Of a DNA stretch of 64,000 nucleotides, positions 29,761-38,985 are shown one piece after another. Position numbers and translations under genes: made by a program. The DNA lies in assembly GCA_026003355.1 (NCBI GenBank), contig BPHC01000007.1:1-64000 (forward strand), written 5' to 3'. The stretch's first letter is position 1. Each line of letters begins with the position of its first letter. The DNA is from Cyclobacteriaceae bacterium. GTDB lineage: Bacteria; Bacteroidota; Bacteroidia; Cytophagales; Cyclobacteriaceae. Under the pieces are notes generated by a model, which ran no database searches, was not told where the DNA came from, and saw only the letters and a list, made by a program, of their open reading frames with translations.

Positions 29761-29823
29761 CAGGGGGACACCTTAAAAGCCCAAAAATTTTGCTCCGGGC
29801 TTTGGGATGTTCCCCTGTTTTTT
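29761..29823 (+). terminator. long-stem intrinsic terminator after the DUF2911 gene
   Basis: CAGGGGGACA (29761-29770) pairs with TGTTCCCCTG (29808-29817) with one G-U pair, and inside it AAAGCCC (29776-29782) pairs with GGGCTTT (29797-29803). A run of seven T follows at the 3' side. Confidence 0.85.
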
Positions 29824-29846
29824 TGCATCTTAGATTAAAATCAGAT

Positions 29847-30308
29847 ATGGAAACGCTTGGCCGTTACGACCGTGTTGACCTGCCCGGCCTGGGTCTGTAT
29901 AATCTTCATGCTAAAATTGATACAGGAGCCTACACCAGCAGCCTGCATTGTGCCCGGGCCGAAGTAGTAAACGGCCGGCTGGAGTTTGTGTTGCTGGATG
30001 AAGAGCATCCCGAATTTACCGGCATGAAATTCGTGGTAAATGAATTTGATGAGCGAAACATTAAAAACTCATTTGGTGAGGTAGAACGCAGATTTCTTAT
30101 AAAGACTGAGGTAGTTATATACGGTCAGACAATCGAAACAGAATTTTCACTCAGCAACCGGGGTTCGCTTAAATTTCCGATTTTGCTGGGAAGGAAAGTA
30201 CTGCGGGGCCGCTTCATAATTGATGTAAAGCAGAAAAACCTTTCTTACAAACAAAAACGGGCAAAAAGGGTAAACCAAAAAAAAATTAAGCTACCGGAAA
30301 GAGGCTGA
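29847..30308 (+). CDS. RimB-like ATP-dependent zinc protease family (retropepsin-like) protein
   Basis: This 153-residue protein belongs to the family called putative ATP-dependent zinc protease (PF05618), a retropepsin-like fold; the motif is AKIDTGAYTSSLHC near residue 23. A RimB member trims or controls glutamate tails on ribosomal protein S6 in Pseudomonas. The next gene is rimK, and an aspartoacylase-like gene follows. ATG 29847 is used because the upstream in-frame ATG at 29790 lies inside the preceding terminator hairpin. The C-terminus is very lysine rich (YKQKRAKRVNQKKIK). Confidence 0.88.
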   Translation: METLGRYDRVDLPGLGLYNLHAKIDTGAYTSSLHCARAEVVNGRLEFVLLDEEHPEFTGMKFVVNEFDERNIKNSFGEVERRFLIKTEVVIYGQTIETEFSLSNRGSLKFPILLGRKVLRGRFIIDVKQKNLSYKQKRAKRVNQKKIKLPERG

Positions 30309-30347
30309 AACTACCTGTTTTGTTTAATCCGGCATCATCCTTTTATT

Positions 30348-31256
30348 ATGAATATTGCTATTCTTTCGCGCGAGCCCAAACTGTACTCCACCAGGCGTCT
30401 TAAAGAAGCCGGGGAGCAGCGGGGGCATCATGTGGAAATCATCGACCACATGAAATGCGTATTGTTTATTGAAAAGAAAAACCCCATGGTGCTCTACAAT
30501 GGCCGTAAACTGGATTACTTCGATGCCATCATACCGCGTATAGGCGCCTCGGTTACTTTTTACGGAGCCGCAGTGGTGCGCCAGTTCGAAATGATGAAGG
30601 TATTTACGGCCATCGAGTCGCAGGCGCTTATCCGTTCACGCGATAAGCTCCGCAGCCTGCAGATTCTGTCGCGTGCCGGCCTGGGTTTGCCCAAAACCAT
30701 CTTTATGGATTACTCGCGCGACACCGAAGGTATTGTGGAAATGGTAGGCGGAGCACCTGTGGTGATAAAGCTGCTGGAAGGCACGCAGGGGCTGGGCGTG
30801 GTGCTTGCCGAAAACAAAAAAGCTGCCCAGTCGGTAATCGAGGCCTTTCACGGCATCCATGCGCGCATTATTGTACAGGAATTTATTAAAGAAGCCAAAG
30901 GGGCCGATATCCGCGCTTTTGTGGTGGACGGTGAAGTGGTAGGCGCCATGAGGCGGCAGGCCCGGCCAGGCGAGTTCCGGTCAAACCTGCACCGCGGTGG
31001 CTCGGCATCGCTCGTTAAGCTAAGCCGAGCCGAAAAGGCTACCGCTGTTGCGGCTGCCAGAAAACTGGGCCTGGGGGTTGCAGGCGTGGATATGCTTCCC
31101 TCAAACCGGGGCCCGCTTATTGTAGAGGTAAACTCCTCACCCGGACTGGAGGGAATTGAAGGAGCCACAAAGGTGGATATTGCCGGCAAGATTATTGAAT
31201 ACCTGGAGCGCAACGCCATGAAAAAGAAAATACAGAAGGATAAGATAAATGCTTAA
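30348..31256 (+). CDS. rimK: RimK family alpha-L-glutamate ligase
   Basis: RimK adds glutamates to the C-terminus of ribosomal protein S6, or makes poly-alpha-glutamate. ATP-grasp features: [19 protein letters not shown] in the nucleotide-binding half, [31 protein letters not shown], then [28 protein letters not shown] carrying the Mg ligands (E..N). The 302-residue length is typical. It follows the RimB-like gene after 39 bases and precedes the aspartoacylase-like gene by 60, suggesting a modification/demodification unit. Confidence 0.93.
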   Translation: MNIAILSREPKLYSTRRLKEAGEQRGHHVEIIDHMKCVLFIEKKNPMVLYNGRKLDYFDAIIPRIGASVTFYGAAVVRQFEMMKVFTAIESQALIRSRDKLRSLQILSRAGLGLPKTIFMDYSRDTEGIVEMVGGAPVVIKLLEGTQGLGVVLAENKKAAQSVIEAFHGIHARIIVQEFIKEAKGADIRAFVVDGEVVGAMRRQARPGEFRSNLHRGGSASLVKLSRAEKATAVAAARKLGLGVAGVDMLPSNRGPLIVEVNSSPGLEGIEGATKVDIAGKIIEYLERNAMKKKIQKDKINA

Positions 31257-31316
31257 TTTGCTAACCGGCCTAAAAGCCTCTGTCGGTTTGCATCAGGAAA
31301 CCCAAAGTTATTAGTC

Positions 31317-32288
31317 TTGCGAAACATTCAGTTTGCCGGCCACGAAATAAAGCCGGGCGAGTTCAGGGAAATAAAAATTAACATTGCGCGGCTGCCCTCG
31401 CATACGCTTATAGACACGCCTGTTTATATATCGCGCGGGCTGGATGACGGCCCTGTTCTGGCACTGATGGCCGGCATGCATGGTGACGAAATAAACGGGC
31501 TGGAAATTGTGCGCAGAATACTCGACAGCGACCTGCACCGCCCCAGACGCGGCACGGTGGTATGCATGCCCATTATTAATGTGTATGGTTTTTTAAATTT
31601 CTCACGCGAAGTGCCCGATGGCAAAGATGTAAACCGGTCTTTCCCCGGCAGCAAAAGCGGCTCGCTGGCCAGCCGTGTAGCCTGGCATGTAACACACGAA
31701 GTAATACCCTATATTGACTATGGTGTTGACTTTCATACCGGCGGAGCCATGCGCACCAACTATCCGCAGGTGCGGGCTGTGCTGGCCGATGAAAAAAATG
31801 CCGAACTGGCCCGGGCCTTTTGTGCGCCCTTCACACTCGATGCACCCTTCCGTCCCAAATCGCTGCGCAAGGAAGCTGCCAAAAAAGGCAAAAATATTAT
31901 TGTGTACGAAGGGGGCGAATCGCTGCGGTTCGACCTGCAGGCCATTGAAGAGGGCATTGCCGGCACTCTTCGCTTAATGAAACACCTGCGCATGATTGAC
32001 TGGGCCCCTGAACCAAAGGAAAAAAACCGCGTCATCTGGAGCACAGCGTGGGTTCGCGCCAAATATGCCGGCTTGTTTCAGGCGGCTGTAAAATGCGGGC
32101 AAATGGTGCACAAGGGCGAGTGGCTGGGTACCATAACCGATCCGTTCGGGGAATTCAAACACAAAGTGGTGTCGCCATATACCGCCTATATTATTGGCCT
32201 GAACAACTGCCCGGTGGTAAATGCCGGAGACGCCCTCTTTCATCTGGGTCTGGATAATGTTTGCCGCCTTCAGGGAGAGATAGAATAA
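31317..32288 (+). CDS. succinylglutamate desuccinylase/aspartoacylase family zinc carboxypeptidase
   Basis: The protein is 323 residues of the AstE/ASPA (M14-like) family: zinc ligands in LMAGMHGDEINGLE (H-x2-E) and VDFHTGG, with arginine NRSFPGSK for the substrate carboxylate. The last third (VHKGEWLGTITDPFG) is the usual beta domain. The frame opens with TTG at 31317; no ATG precedes the conserved start, so TTG is taken. In this neighbourhood with RimK and a RimB-like protease it may cleave acyl-glutamate or a glutamate tail, but the substrate is not evident from sequence. Confidence 0.88.
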   Translation: MRNIQFAGHEIKPGEFREIKINIARLPSHTLIDTPVYISRGLDDGPVLALMAGMHGDEINGLEIVRRILDSDLHRPRRGTVVCMPIINVYGFLNFSREVPDGKDVNRSFPGSKSGSLASRVAWHVTHEVIPYIDYGVDFHTGGAMRTNYPQVRAVLADEKNAELARAFCAPFTLDAPFRPKSLRKEAAKKGKNIIVYEGGESLRFDLQAIEEGIAGTLRLMKHLRMIDWAPEPKEKNRVIWSTAWVRAKYAGLFQAAVKCGQMVHKGEWLGTITDPFGEFKHKVVSPYTAYIIGLNNCPVVNAGDALFHLGLDNVCRLQGEIE

Positions 32289-32491
32289 AGCAATCTACTT
32301 TTTTGTAATGGTTTGGGTGGGGTAAATTCTTTTGCAAGCTTTGTTTTTTATATTGCTGGCTAAGGTAGCCGGGTCGGGCAGCTTGTCCGGGTTGGTTGTA
32401 AGTTATTATTTTATCAGATGGTGTTATGGCAAAAAAGTAGCTCTTTTGATTTTGCGAAACCCGGCCTTACATACGTGTGGTTTAACAAACA

Positions 32492-32860
32492 CTAAAGCAC
32501 CTCTTTTTTCACTACCAGCAGGTACTGGTGGTTATCCAGTTCCAGGTAGCCCTGGTCGTAGCAGTAGTGGTACACGGCTCCTTCGCGGGTTTTGTACTGG
32601 CTGGTAAAGTAGCTAAAATCAAATCCTTTCTCCAGAAGCTTTTCGCGCGAAACGCGGGTTTTGCCGGTGGGGTTTAGCCCCTGCAGAATGCGCCGGTTTC
32701 TGCGCAAAATGGTGTTTACACTGCGCATGTAGCTGGTATCATCGCTGTTCAGCCGGTTGTTATAGGCAATGCGGCAGGCATCGGAGCAGAACTTCTTGTC
32801 GGCCCGGCCTGCCAGCTTTTCACCGCACTCCAGGCAGGTGCGAACGCTGTTTTCGGGCAT
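32492..32860 (-). CDS. small zinc-ribbon protein, DUF2116-like
   Basis: The 122-residue protein starts with a treble-clef style zinc ribbon, TCLECGEKLAGRADKKFCSDACRIAYNN (four Cys at about residues 9, 12, 25 and 29), the form found in DUF2116 and related proteins. The remaining part is basic then beta-rich (KGFDFSYFTSQYKTREGAVYHYC). A nucleic-acid contact is plausible but not shown. It is divergent from ssb, sharing a 172-base intergenic region with a CGTTTGCAAACG palindrome near 32886. Confidence 0.75.
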   Translation of the reverse strand: MPENSVRTCLECGEKLAGRADKKFCSDACRIAYNNRLNSDDTSYMRSVNTILRRNRRILQGLNPTGKTRVSREKLLEKGFDFSYFTSQYKTREGAVYHYCYDQGYLELDNHQYLLVVKKEVL

Positions 32861-32964
32861 TTTTAAGGGGTTTATCCGTTTTTAAACGTTTGCAAACGAA
32901 TATAACCGATTGTAACTGATTATCATACAAGTAACCTCAAAATCCCGCTGCACCTTTGCATCGT

Positions 32965-32994
32965 CTGCCGGGCGGTCCGGAACGCAGCCGGCAG
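32965..32994 (+). promoter_or_regulatory. hairpin in the ssb 5' leader
   Basis: CTGCCGG (32965-32971) and CCGGCAG (32988-32994) form a 7-bp stem just downstream of a -7-like box CACCTTTG (32951-32958... region). It lies about 50 bases before the ssb ATG, so it is probably transcribed. No T-run follows; it may be an RNA-level control element or a chance stem. Confidence 0.35.
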
Positions 32995-33044
32995 GTAAAA
33001 GCTAAAATAAATGTTGTGTGTTTAACCTTTAAATGATTGGTGTT

Positions 33045-33380
33045 ATGAAAAGTTTGCGTAACAGTGTTCAGCTCATCGGACGTTTGGGCAAAGACCCCGA
33101 AGTAAAAGTGTTTGGCGAAAAAAGGCGGGCCTCCTTCCCGATTGCCACCACCGAGGTTTATAAAAACCAGAAGGGTGAAAAAGTGCAGGACACCCAGTGG
33201 CATAACGTGGTGATATGGGGACGGTTGGCCGGCATAGCCGAAAAGTACCTGCGCAAGGGTGCCGAGGTGGCCGTAGAAGGACGGCTTATCCACCGCATGT
33301 ACGAAACCAGCGGCGGGGAAAAGCGCTACATAACCGAAATAAGTGTAAACGACCTGGTGATGCTGGGCAGTAAGCAATAA
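33045..33380 (+). CDS. ssb: single-stranded DNA-binding protein, short form without acidic tail
   Basis: The 111-residue OB-fold matches SSB: NSVQLIGRLGKDPEVKVFGEK, TEVYKNQKGEKVQDTQWHNVVIWG, AEKYLRKGAEVAVEGRL. It ends MLGSKQ and lacks the flexible linker and acidic DDDIPF-like tail that recruits partner proteins. ATG 33045 gives the conserved start; 33033 adds four residues. It is monocistronic with a strong terminator. The missing tail suggests an accessory paralogue and not the main replication SSB; that is inference. Confidence 0.9.
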   Translation: MKSLRNSVQLIGRLGKDPEVKVFGEKRRASFPIATTEVYKNQKGEKVQDTQWHNVVIWGRLAGIAEKYLRKGAEVAVEGRLIHRMYETSGGEKRYITEISVNDLVMLGSKQ

Positions 33381-33398
33381 CCTGCCAGAGCTTCCTGC

Positions 33399-33428
33399 AA
33401 AGCCCGGCTCCGGCCGGGCTTTTTTTTT
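33399..33428 (+). terminator. intrinsic terminator after ssb
   Basis: AAAGCCCGGC (33399-33408) pairs perfectly with GCCGGGCTTT (33413-33422) around a 4-base TCCG loop; the T run extends to 33428. Confidence 0.92.
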
Positions 33429-33543
33429 CACAATGAAAACGAAAAAATAATTTTTAAGCTGGGCGTTTTATGCTGGGCGTTTGCTTCATTCAATTTAATT
33501 TGATATCGTTGTACTCGAAAATTTAAGTTAAACCTGTTTAGCT

Positions 33544-34293
33544 ATGAAGATTAACATCCTGCGATTTTTTATGCCACTGCTTTGCCTGGGTTTTTCGGCC
33601 GCAATCCTGCATTCCTGTAGTCAGGATGATGCAGGGCCCGGCAATCCTACCAATGGCAAAACCACAGCTGTTTTTAAACCCATCGGTAACATACGGTTCA
33701 CTTACCGACCAGGAGGGTAATACCTACAAAACCATAACTGTTAACGGGAAAACCTGGGATGGCCGAAAACCTGAGGACCACCCGGTATAACGATGGTACG
33801 CCTATAACCCTGATAACCGATAACATTTCCTGGGGTGATATAACTGCAGGAGCATACAGCAATCATTTTAATACCGAAAACATCGATACTATAGCTACGT
33901 ACGGCAGGCTTTATAACTGGTATGCTGTTAATACGGGCAAATTGTGCCCTCTTGGCTGGCATGTACCTGATATAAATGAATGGTCTGCCCTTGCCGATGC
34001 TTTTGGTGGTGCTGGTGAGGCAGGGGGAGCTTTGAAGGAGGTCGGCACTACCCATTGGGCATCTCCCAATACCGGTGCCACCAACGAATCAGGCCTTTAC
34101 TGCCATTCCGGGCGGCTACCGCGATATTGATGGCACTTTTCACTCCATGAGTATAAGTGCCAACTGGTGGGGAACCACTGAGTTCGATGATGCAAACGCC
34201 ACATTTGCCGACGTTGGCTTCAGTGTCGTACTGTTCTACCTTTATCCGGCCAATAAAAAAGTAGGTGCTTGCGTGCGTTGCGTTAAAGATTAA
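33544..34293 (+). CDS. FISUMP-domain lipoprotein, three one-base insertions
   Basis: Joined across frames, the 247 or so residues start with a lipoprotein signal (FSAAILHSC) and contain a FISUMP (Fibrobacter succinogenes major paralogous) domain: GNTYKTITVNGKTWMAENLRTT, YGRLYNWYAVNTGKLCPLGWHVPDINEW, ESGFTAIPGGYRDIDG, ending GACVRCVKD. Frame changes lie near 33673 (T run), 33759 (GGG before ATGG) and 34096 (GGCC); each is repaired by removing one base. The ATG at 33544 opens the signal peptide. The domain is extracellular, of unknown function, often found with T9SS proteins. Confidence 0.8.
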
Positions 34294-34304
34294 ATCAGTA
34301 TAGG

Positions 34305-35213
34305 TTAACCGGCAAACTGCTCATTGATATACTTAAGCAAGGCCTCGGCAAAAAGCTGCGCCGCAGGCGGGTACATCCTGAACCACAATTCGGGCTCAAT
34401 AAGCTCCAGCTCCGAAACACAGGGTTCTCCGTGGTTGCTCCATAGTATATCTACCCTGGCATAAACGGGCACAGGCTGGCAAACGGAAACCACACGTTCG
34501 GCTAAGGCTACTTCTTCTGGTGTTGGTGTGCAGGGATGTACGCTGCCGCCAAAGTCATCCTGTACACGGAAATCGCCTGGCCGGGCACGCTTAAGTACGG
34601 CATGCGTAAACTTTCCGCCAAAAACCATAAAGGCAACTTCGCCTTTATGTAAAACGTTTTGTTGGAACTCCTGCAGCAACATGCTCTCGTTTTCTATTAG
34701 CTGCCTGTAAATACTTTCATATTCCGGTGCAGCTGTGCTGCGAAACCGGTAGGTGTGTCGTGCGGCCCCGGATACGGCCGGTTTAAGAATACACTCACTC
34801 CAGCCGGTAGCCCGGACAATTTCGGTTAGGGGGCGCTCATCGCCCGGCTCCAGGAAAAGGGTAGGAGGTATGGCAATGCCGAGGCGGCGCAGGTCGTGGA
34901 GGTAGTGCTTGTCGAGGTTCCATAAAATAAGCTCACAGGGGTTAATAAGGTGGGTTTGTTTGCGCACTTTTTGCAGCCATTCCGAAAACTCGGGAAAGCG
35001 GTTAAAATAATCCCACGTGGTACGAAACAGCGCGAAGCGTGTGGCTTTCCAGTTATATGATGGGTCATCCCAGTTAATTCGGTTGATTTTAAGGCCGTGT
35101 TGTTCAAGAGCCTGGCGCAGCAGGCGGTCTTCTTCCAGTATGTTTTGCACATACCAGTCGGGATTGGACGGATTCACATAACGGCTATCGGTAAGGAGGG
35201 TAATATCAGTCAT
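34305..35213 (-). CDS. ATP-grasp domain protein (RimK/glutathione-synthetase-like ligase)
   Basis: The 302-residue protein has ATP-grasp features: SECILKPAVSGAARHTYRF (ATP lysine region), SMLLQEFQQNVLHKGEVAFMVFGGKFTHAVLKRARPGDFRVQ, and a late metal-binding segment YARVDILWS..CVSELELIEPELWF. It resembles prokaryotic glutathione-synthetase-like enzymes with unknown acid and amine substrates. ATG 35213 overlaps the stop of the TSUP permease gene (ATGA), so the two are co-translated. The ligase substrate cannot be read from sequence. Confidence 0.85.
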   Translation of the reverse strand: MTDITLLTDSRYVNPSNPDWYVQNILEEDRLLRQALEQHGLKINRINWDDPSYNWKATRFALFRTTWDYFNRFPEFSEWLQKVRKQTHLINPCELILWNLDKHYLHDLRRLGIAIPPTLFLEPGDERPLTEIVRATGWSECILKPAVSGAARHTYRFRSTAAPEYESIYRQLIENESMLLQEFQQNVLHKGEVAFMVFGGKFTHAVLKRARPGDFRVQDDFGGSVHPCTPTPEEVALAERVVSVCQPVPVYARVDILWSNHGEPCVSELELIEPELWFRMYPPAAQLFAEALLKYINEQFAG

Positions 35214-35968
35214 GAGTTGAAGAACCAAAGTTTGATGGCCAGCACCGTAACGGCTGCCACCATTACGCGTTTAATCCATACATCGCCTTTATTTACGCTC
35301 CATCGGCTGGCATACCATCCGCCCAGGCCCTGTCCAATGGCTAGTACCAGTCCGGTGGTCCAGATTATTTTGTTTTCAAGCGCGAATACCACAATGGCTA
35401 CACCGGTATAGAGCAGTGCTGCAAATACCTTGATGTAATTGGTTTTAACCAGGCTTAGCCGGTTAATACGGGTTAGCACGGCAATAACCAGAAAGCCTAT
35501 ACCGGCCTGGATAAAACCTCCGTAAACACCCAGGAGAAAGAAGGCCAGGATGCCGGCAATTTGAGCCGGCAGGGTAAGGCGTTCGGCCGGTGCACCGGAT
35601 GTGTGCCGTTTTTCCAATACAATACTTGCCACCACGGCAACCATAATAACCGCCAGTATGCGGTTAAAGAGCGCATCGTTAATGTTAACAGCCAGGCGTG
35701 CACCCAGAAAGCCTCCTGCCAGCGATGCTCCTGCCAGAAACAGGCTGTAGGGCATAGGCAGCTTTACACCCTTGCTGTTAAAACCCGTTACAGCCGAAAT
35801 GTTTTGCGCCATAATGGCAACACGGTTGGTGGCATTGGCCACGGCTCCGGGCAGACCCATGAAAATAAGTATGGGCAGGGTGATAAGTGATCCTCCTCCG
35901 GCTATGGTATTGAGGAATCCGGCTGCAAAGCCTACACCAACCACCAGAATATGTTTAAGGATATCCAT
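35210..35968 (-). CDS. TSUP family permease (TauE/SafE type)
   Basis: A 252-residue polytopic protein with the two half-repeats of sulfite exporter TauE/SafE permeases: GFAAGFLNTIAGGGSLITLPIL at the N-terminus and LGVYGGFIQAGIGFLVIAVLT in the second half. Substrates in the family include sulfite, sulfonates and sulfoacetate; nothing nearby fixes it here. It lies 5 bases from the SDR gene upstream and overlaps the ATP-grasp gene downstream, so a three-gene unit is likely. A second TSUP gene is in the sulfur island at 61.8 kb. Confidence 0.9.
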   Translation of the reverse strand: MDILKHILVVGVGFAAGFLNTIAGGGSLITLPILIFMGLPGAVANATNRVAIMAQNISAVTGFNSKGVKLPMPYSLFLAGASLAGGFLGARLAVNINDALFNRILAVIMVAVVASIVLEKRHTSGAPAERLTLPAQIAGILAFFLLGVYGGFIQAGIGFLVIAVLTRINRLSLVKTNYIKVFAALLYTGVAIVVFALENKIIWTTGLVLAIGQGLGGWYASRWSVNKGDVWIKRVMVAAVTVLAIKLWFFNS

Positions 35969-35973
35969 ACCAA

Positions 35974-36783
35974 CTACCGCACACGTGCTTTGCGCACAAT
36001 ACGCGAGAACAGGGAGGGGAAAAAGCGTTTCAGGTAAACGGCCAGCACTTCCTTCATGCCGCCAATATAAACTTCTTCTTTTCGTTTTTCTATGGCCCGA
36101 ATCATGTGCTGCACAAAACGATTGGGGTCCATACCGGTATGGGTGGCCCGGTCCATTTTGTTAAGGGGGGTGCCATCGCCCGTAAGGGCATGAAGGGTTA
36201 TGGGTGTGCGCACCCATCCCGGGCATATTAATGTAACGTGTATATCGGGGCATGATTTCCACAGCTCAGCGCGCAGCGAATCGTAAAAGCCGTGCAGGGC
36301 GTGCTTGGAGGCGGCATATCCCGATCGCCACGGGGTACCGAACTTGCCCATAACACTGCTAACCACCACCAGGTGACCGGATTTGCGCTGCAGAAAGTGA
36401 GGTAAAAGAAATTTGGTAAGCGCTACGTTGCCGAAATAGTTTACCTCCATAAGCATGCGGTCTACTTCGGTTTGGGTTTCCATAGCCAGGCTGCGCTGGC
36501 TGATGCCCCCGTTAAGGATTACCACATCGATGTTGCCGAATAGCTGAAGTGCTGCTTCGGTAGTGAGGCTGAGGGTTTCGGGCTTGCTGAGGTCGAGCGG
36601 AAGGATGCGGATATTGGCCTGGGCCTGTGGGGGGCAGTTGCCTTTTACGCGTTCCAGTTCTTCTTTTCTGCGGGCCGACAGGATAAGGCGGTTGCCCCGG
36701 GCGGCCAATGCATAGGCAAGCGCTTCGCCTATGCCCGATGAGGCGCCCGTTATCCAGATTGTCCGGTTACGAAGCGGGGGCAG
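35974..36783 (-). CDS. short-chain dehydrogenase/reductase
   Basis: An SDR of about 269 residues: [18 protein letters not shown] (TGxxxGIG cofactor motif), [34 protein letters not shown] (Ser-Tyr-Lys catalytic set) and [11 protein letters not shown]. It resembles DhrS7-type enzymes. The start is a problem: the frame is open up to 36801 but contains no ATG or GTG; TTG at 36708 would delete the cofactor motif. CTG at 36783 is the nearest candidate and is used here; a one-base error overlapping the folA stop is equally possible. Confidence 0.88.
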   Translation of the reverse strand: MPPLRNRTIWITGASSGIGEALAYALAARGNRLILSARRKEELERVKGNCPPQAQANIRILPLDLSKPETLSLTTEAALQLFGNIDVVILNGGISQRSLAMETQTEVDRMLMEVNYFGNVALTKFLLPHFLQRKSGHLVVVSSVMGKFGTPWRSGYAASKHALHGFYDSLRAELWKSCPDIHVTLICPGWVRTPITLHALTGDGTPLNKMDRATHTGMDPNRFVQHMIRAIEKRKEEVYIGGMKEVLAVYLKRFFPSLFSRIVRKARVR

Positions 36784-37294
36784 GTTCGGGTGGGTTTTTG
36801 CGGTGGTATATTACAAAGTCGAAGGCAAAGGCATGGCGGTCATCGGCTGCATGGTGTTTGCGCGATATTTCCTTCCATTCGCTTTTATTGAACACCGGAA
36901 AAAACGTATCGCCTTCAGGCTCAGCATGTATTTCGGTAAGGTAAAGGCGGTTGGCCAGGGGAAGGGCCATGCGGTAAATCTGTGCACCACCAATAACAAA
37001 CACTTCGTTTTCGCCTGCCTGGCGGGCCACCTGCAGGGCTTCGGCAAGCGAGTGCACCACTTTGCAGCCCGCAGCAGCGTAGTGGGGCTGCCGGGTAACG
37101 ATTATGTTGGTGCGCTGCGGCAGTGGCCGGTATTTGGGGGGTATTGATTCGTAGTTTTTCCTCCCCATAATAACATGATGTCCGCGGGTAGTGTGCATAA
37201 AGTACTGCATGTCATCGGGCAGGTGCCAGGGCAGGTCGTTGTTCTTTCCGATTACGCGGTTACGGGCAAGTGCGGCAATCAATGATATAATCAT
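36767..37294 (-). CDS. folA: dihydrofolate reductase
   Basis: FolA reduces dihydrofolate with NADPH. The 175-residue protein begins [29 protein letters not shown], with the catalytic acid in LPDDM, then [12 protein letters not shown] and [26 protein letters not shown]. Normal length. The C-terminus overlaps the extended SDR frame by 17 bases. fmt ends 14 bases before its start on the same strand. Confidence 0.95.
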   Translation of the reverse strand: MIISLIAALARNRVIGKNNDLPWHLPDDMQYFMHTTRGHHVIMGRKNYESIPPKYRPLPQRTNIIVTRQPHYAAAGCKVVHSLAEALQVARQAGENEVFVIGGAQIYRMALPLANRLYLTEIHAEPEGDTFFPVFNKSEWKEISRKHHAADDRHAFAFDFVIYHRKNPPEPAPAS

Positions 37295-37307
37295 GGTGGG
37301 CCCGAAA

Positions 37308-38225
37308 TTACAGTTTATTTCCCCTGAAGAACTCCTGTACCGACATTCTTTTTTTTCCTTCGGGCTGCAGTTCCAGCACGGCTATGCTGCCCGAAGCAGT
37401 TTGTACATGCAACCATGTTTTATGGTCGGTTTGAATGGTGCCGGGTTCGCTGCTGAAAGACCGGGGCAGCACAAGGGTTTTAAAAATCTTATAGGTTTTC
37501 CCGTTCCAGGTGGTCCATGCGGCCGGGTAAGGGCTCAGGCCGCGTACCAGATTGTGGATGCTGGCAGCAGGCTGTTGCCAGTTAATGCGGCAGGTGTTGC
37601 GAAAAATTTTGGGTGCGGTTTTAAGCGGTGCTGCAGTTGTCTGGGGCTGGGAGGGGCAATTGCCGGCCTCTATGGCCTGAACGGTTTTCAGCACCAGGTG
37701 CGCGCCTTTTAGGCGAAGGCGTTCATACAGGGTGCCGGCATCATCGGTATCGAAAATGGGTTCCTTTTCCTGAAATATAATGTTGCCGGTGTCTATTTCC
37801 TGCTGCAGGAAGAAAGTGGTAACACCGGTTTCGTGTTCACCGTTTATGATGGCCCAGTTAATGGGGGCCGCTCCGCGATACTGCGGCAGCAGCGAGGCGT
37901 GCAGGTTAAACGTGCCTAAGGCCGGCATGGCCCACACCGCTTCGGGCAGCATGCGAAAAGCCACTACTACCTGAAGGTTGGCTTTAAGGTTTCGCAGTTC
38001 GGCCTGGAATTGGGGATCTTTGAGGTTGGCCGGCTGAAGCACCTGCAGGCCATGGCTTAGTGCGTATTGTTTTACCGGCGGGGGCGTAACTTCGAGGCCT
38101 CGGCCCCGGGGTTTATCGGGGGCGGTAATTACGGCTGCAACGGTATAACCATGCTGTACCAGAATATCAAGGCTGGGCACGGCAAAGTCGGGCGTGCCCA
38201 TAAATACAATGCGCAGGGAAGGCAT
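37308..38225 (-). CDS. fmt: methionyl-tRNA formyltransferase
   Basis: Fmt formylates initiator Met-tRNA. The 305-residue protein carries [17 protein letters not shown] at the start, the folate/catalytic text [24 protein letters not shown] (Asn-His) and [21 protein letters not shown] with the catalytic Asp, plus the C-terminal domain [24 protein letters not shown] 38225 is the conserved start. No def gene is nearby. Confidence 0.95.
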   Translation of the reverse strand: MPSLRIVFMGTPDFAVPSLDILVQHGYTVAAVITAPDKPRGRGLEVTPPPVKQYALSHGLQVLQPANLKDPQFQAELRNLKANLQVVVAFRMLPEAVWAMPALGTFNLHASLLPQYRGAAPINWAIINGEHETGVTTFFLQQEIDTGNIIFQEKEPIFDTDDAGTLYERLRLKGAHLVLKTVQAIEAGNCPSQPQTTAAPLKTAPKIFRNTCRINWQQPAASIHNLVRGLSPYPAAWTTWNGKTYKIFKTLVLPRSFSSEPGTIQTDHKTWLHVQTASGSIAVLELQPEGKKRMSVQEFFRGNKL

Positions 38226-38334
38226 GTGCAAAGATGGTATTAAAAAATGCCCGCGCCAAGATTAGGCGCTGAGCGGTTCCAGTCCATCGAATCGGGTGGT
38301 GAGTTTTTTTATCCTTTTTGTGCTACCCGAAAAA

Positions 38335-38979
38335 CTATACTTCTTTATTGCGAAGTTCCTTGCGCAGGTATTTGGCGCAGATGGGGCATGCTGTCCACCG
38401 GTGGCCACGTGCAGGGCAATACCGGCGGCCGTAGTAAATCATTTGCAGGTGTACGCGTGCCCATGCCTCAGGTGCAAAAAGGCGTTTCAGGTCTTTTTCG
38501 GTTTGCTGTACGCTTTTGCCATTCGACAGTCCCCAGCGGTAAGCCAGCCGGTGGATGTGGGTATCGACCGGAAAGGCCGGCTTGCCGAAGCCCTGCACCA
38601 TTACCACCGAAGCGGTTTTATGCCCCACTCCCGGCAATGCCTCCAGCTCTTCAAAAGTTTCGGGCACATGTCCGTTGTATTTTTCAACCAGTATTTTCGA
38701 AAGTTCCGATATGGCCTTCGACTTCATGGGTGACAGGCCGCAGGGTTTTATGATTTCGCGTATTTCATCCACGGGCAACCGTGCCATATCGAAAGGGTTA
38801 TCGGCACGGGCAAACAGCAGGGGCGTAGTTTTATTTACGCGCTCATCTGTGCACTGGGCCGAAAGCAGCACGGCAATAAGCAGCGTGTAGGTGTCCTTAT
38901 GATGCAGCGGTACAGGCGCCTCGGGCACGTAGCGGTTAAGCAGGCGCAGAATGTCGTTTGCTTTTTCTGATTTTTTCAT
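38335..38979 (-). CDS. nth: endonuclease III (DNA glycosylase/AP lyase)
   Basis: Nth removes oxidised pyrimidines. HhH-GPD features are intact: LLIAVLLSAQCTDERVN, EALPGVGHKTASVVM (catalytic Lys in the hairpin) and FPVDTHIHRLAYRWG (catalytic Asp). The iron-sulfur region reads YCPARGHRWTACPICAKYL: three cysteines spaced 10 and 3, with no fourth cysteine after them, unlike the usual C-x6-C-x2-C-x5-C loop. The cluster may be absent or have a different ligand. Length 214. Confidence 0.93.
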   Translation of the reverse strand: MKKSEKANDILRLLNRYVPEAPVPLHHKDTYTLLIAVLLSAQCTDERVNKTTPLLFARADNPFDMARLPVDEIREIIKPCGLSPMKSKAISELSKILVEKYNGHVPETFEELEALPGVGHKTASVVMVQGFGKPAFPVDTHIHRLAYRWGLSNGKSVQQTEKDLKRLFAPEAWARVHLQMIYYGRRYCPARGHRWTACPICAKYLRKELRNKEV

Positions 38980-38985
38980 GATGCT

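Noticed and set aside
32332-32607. 91-codon plus-strand frame between the aspartoacylase-like and zinc-ribbon genes
   Set aside because: Overlaps the end of the zinc-ribbon gene on the other strand; only its first part is hydrophobic and it has no family resemblance.
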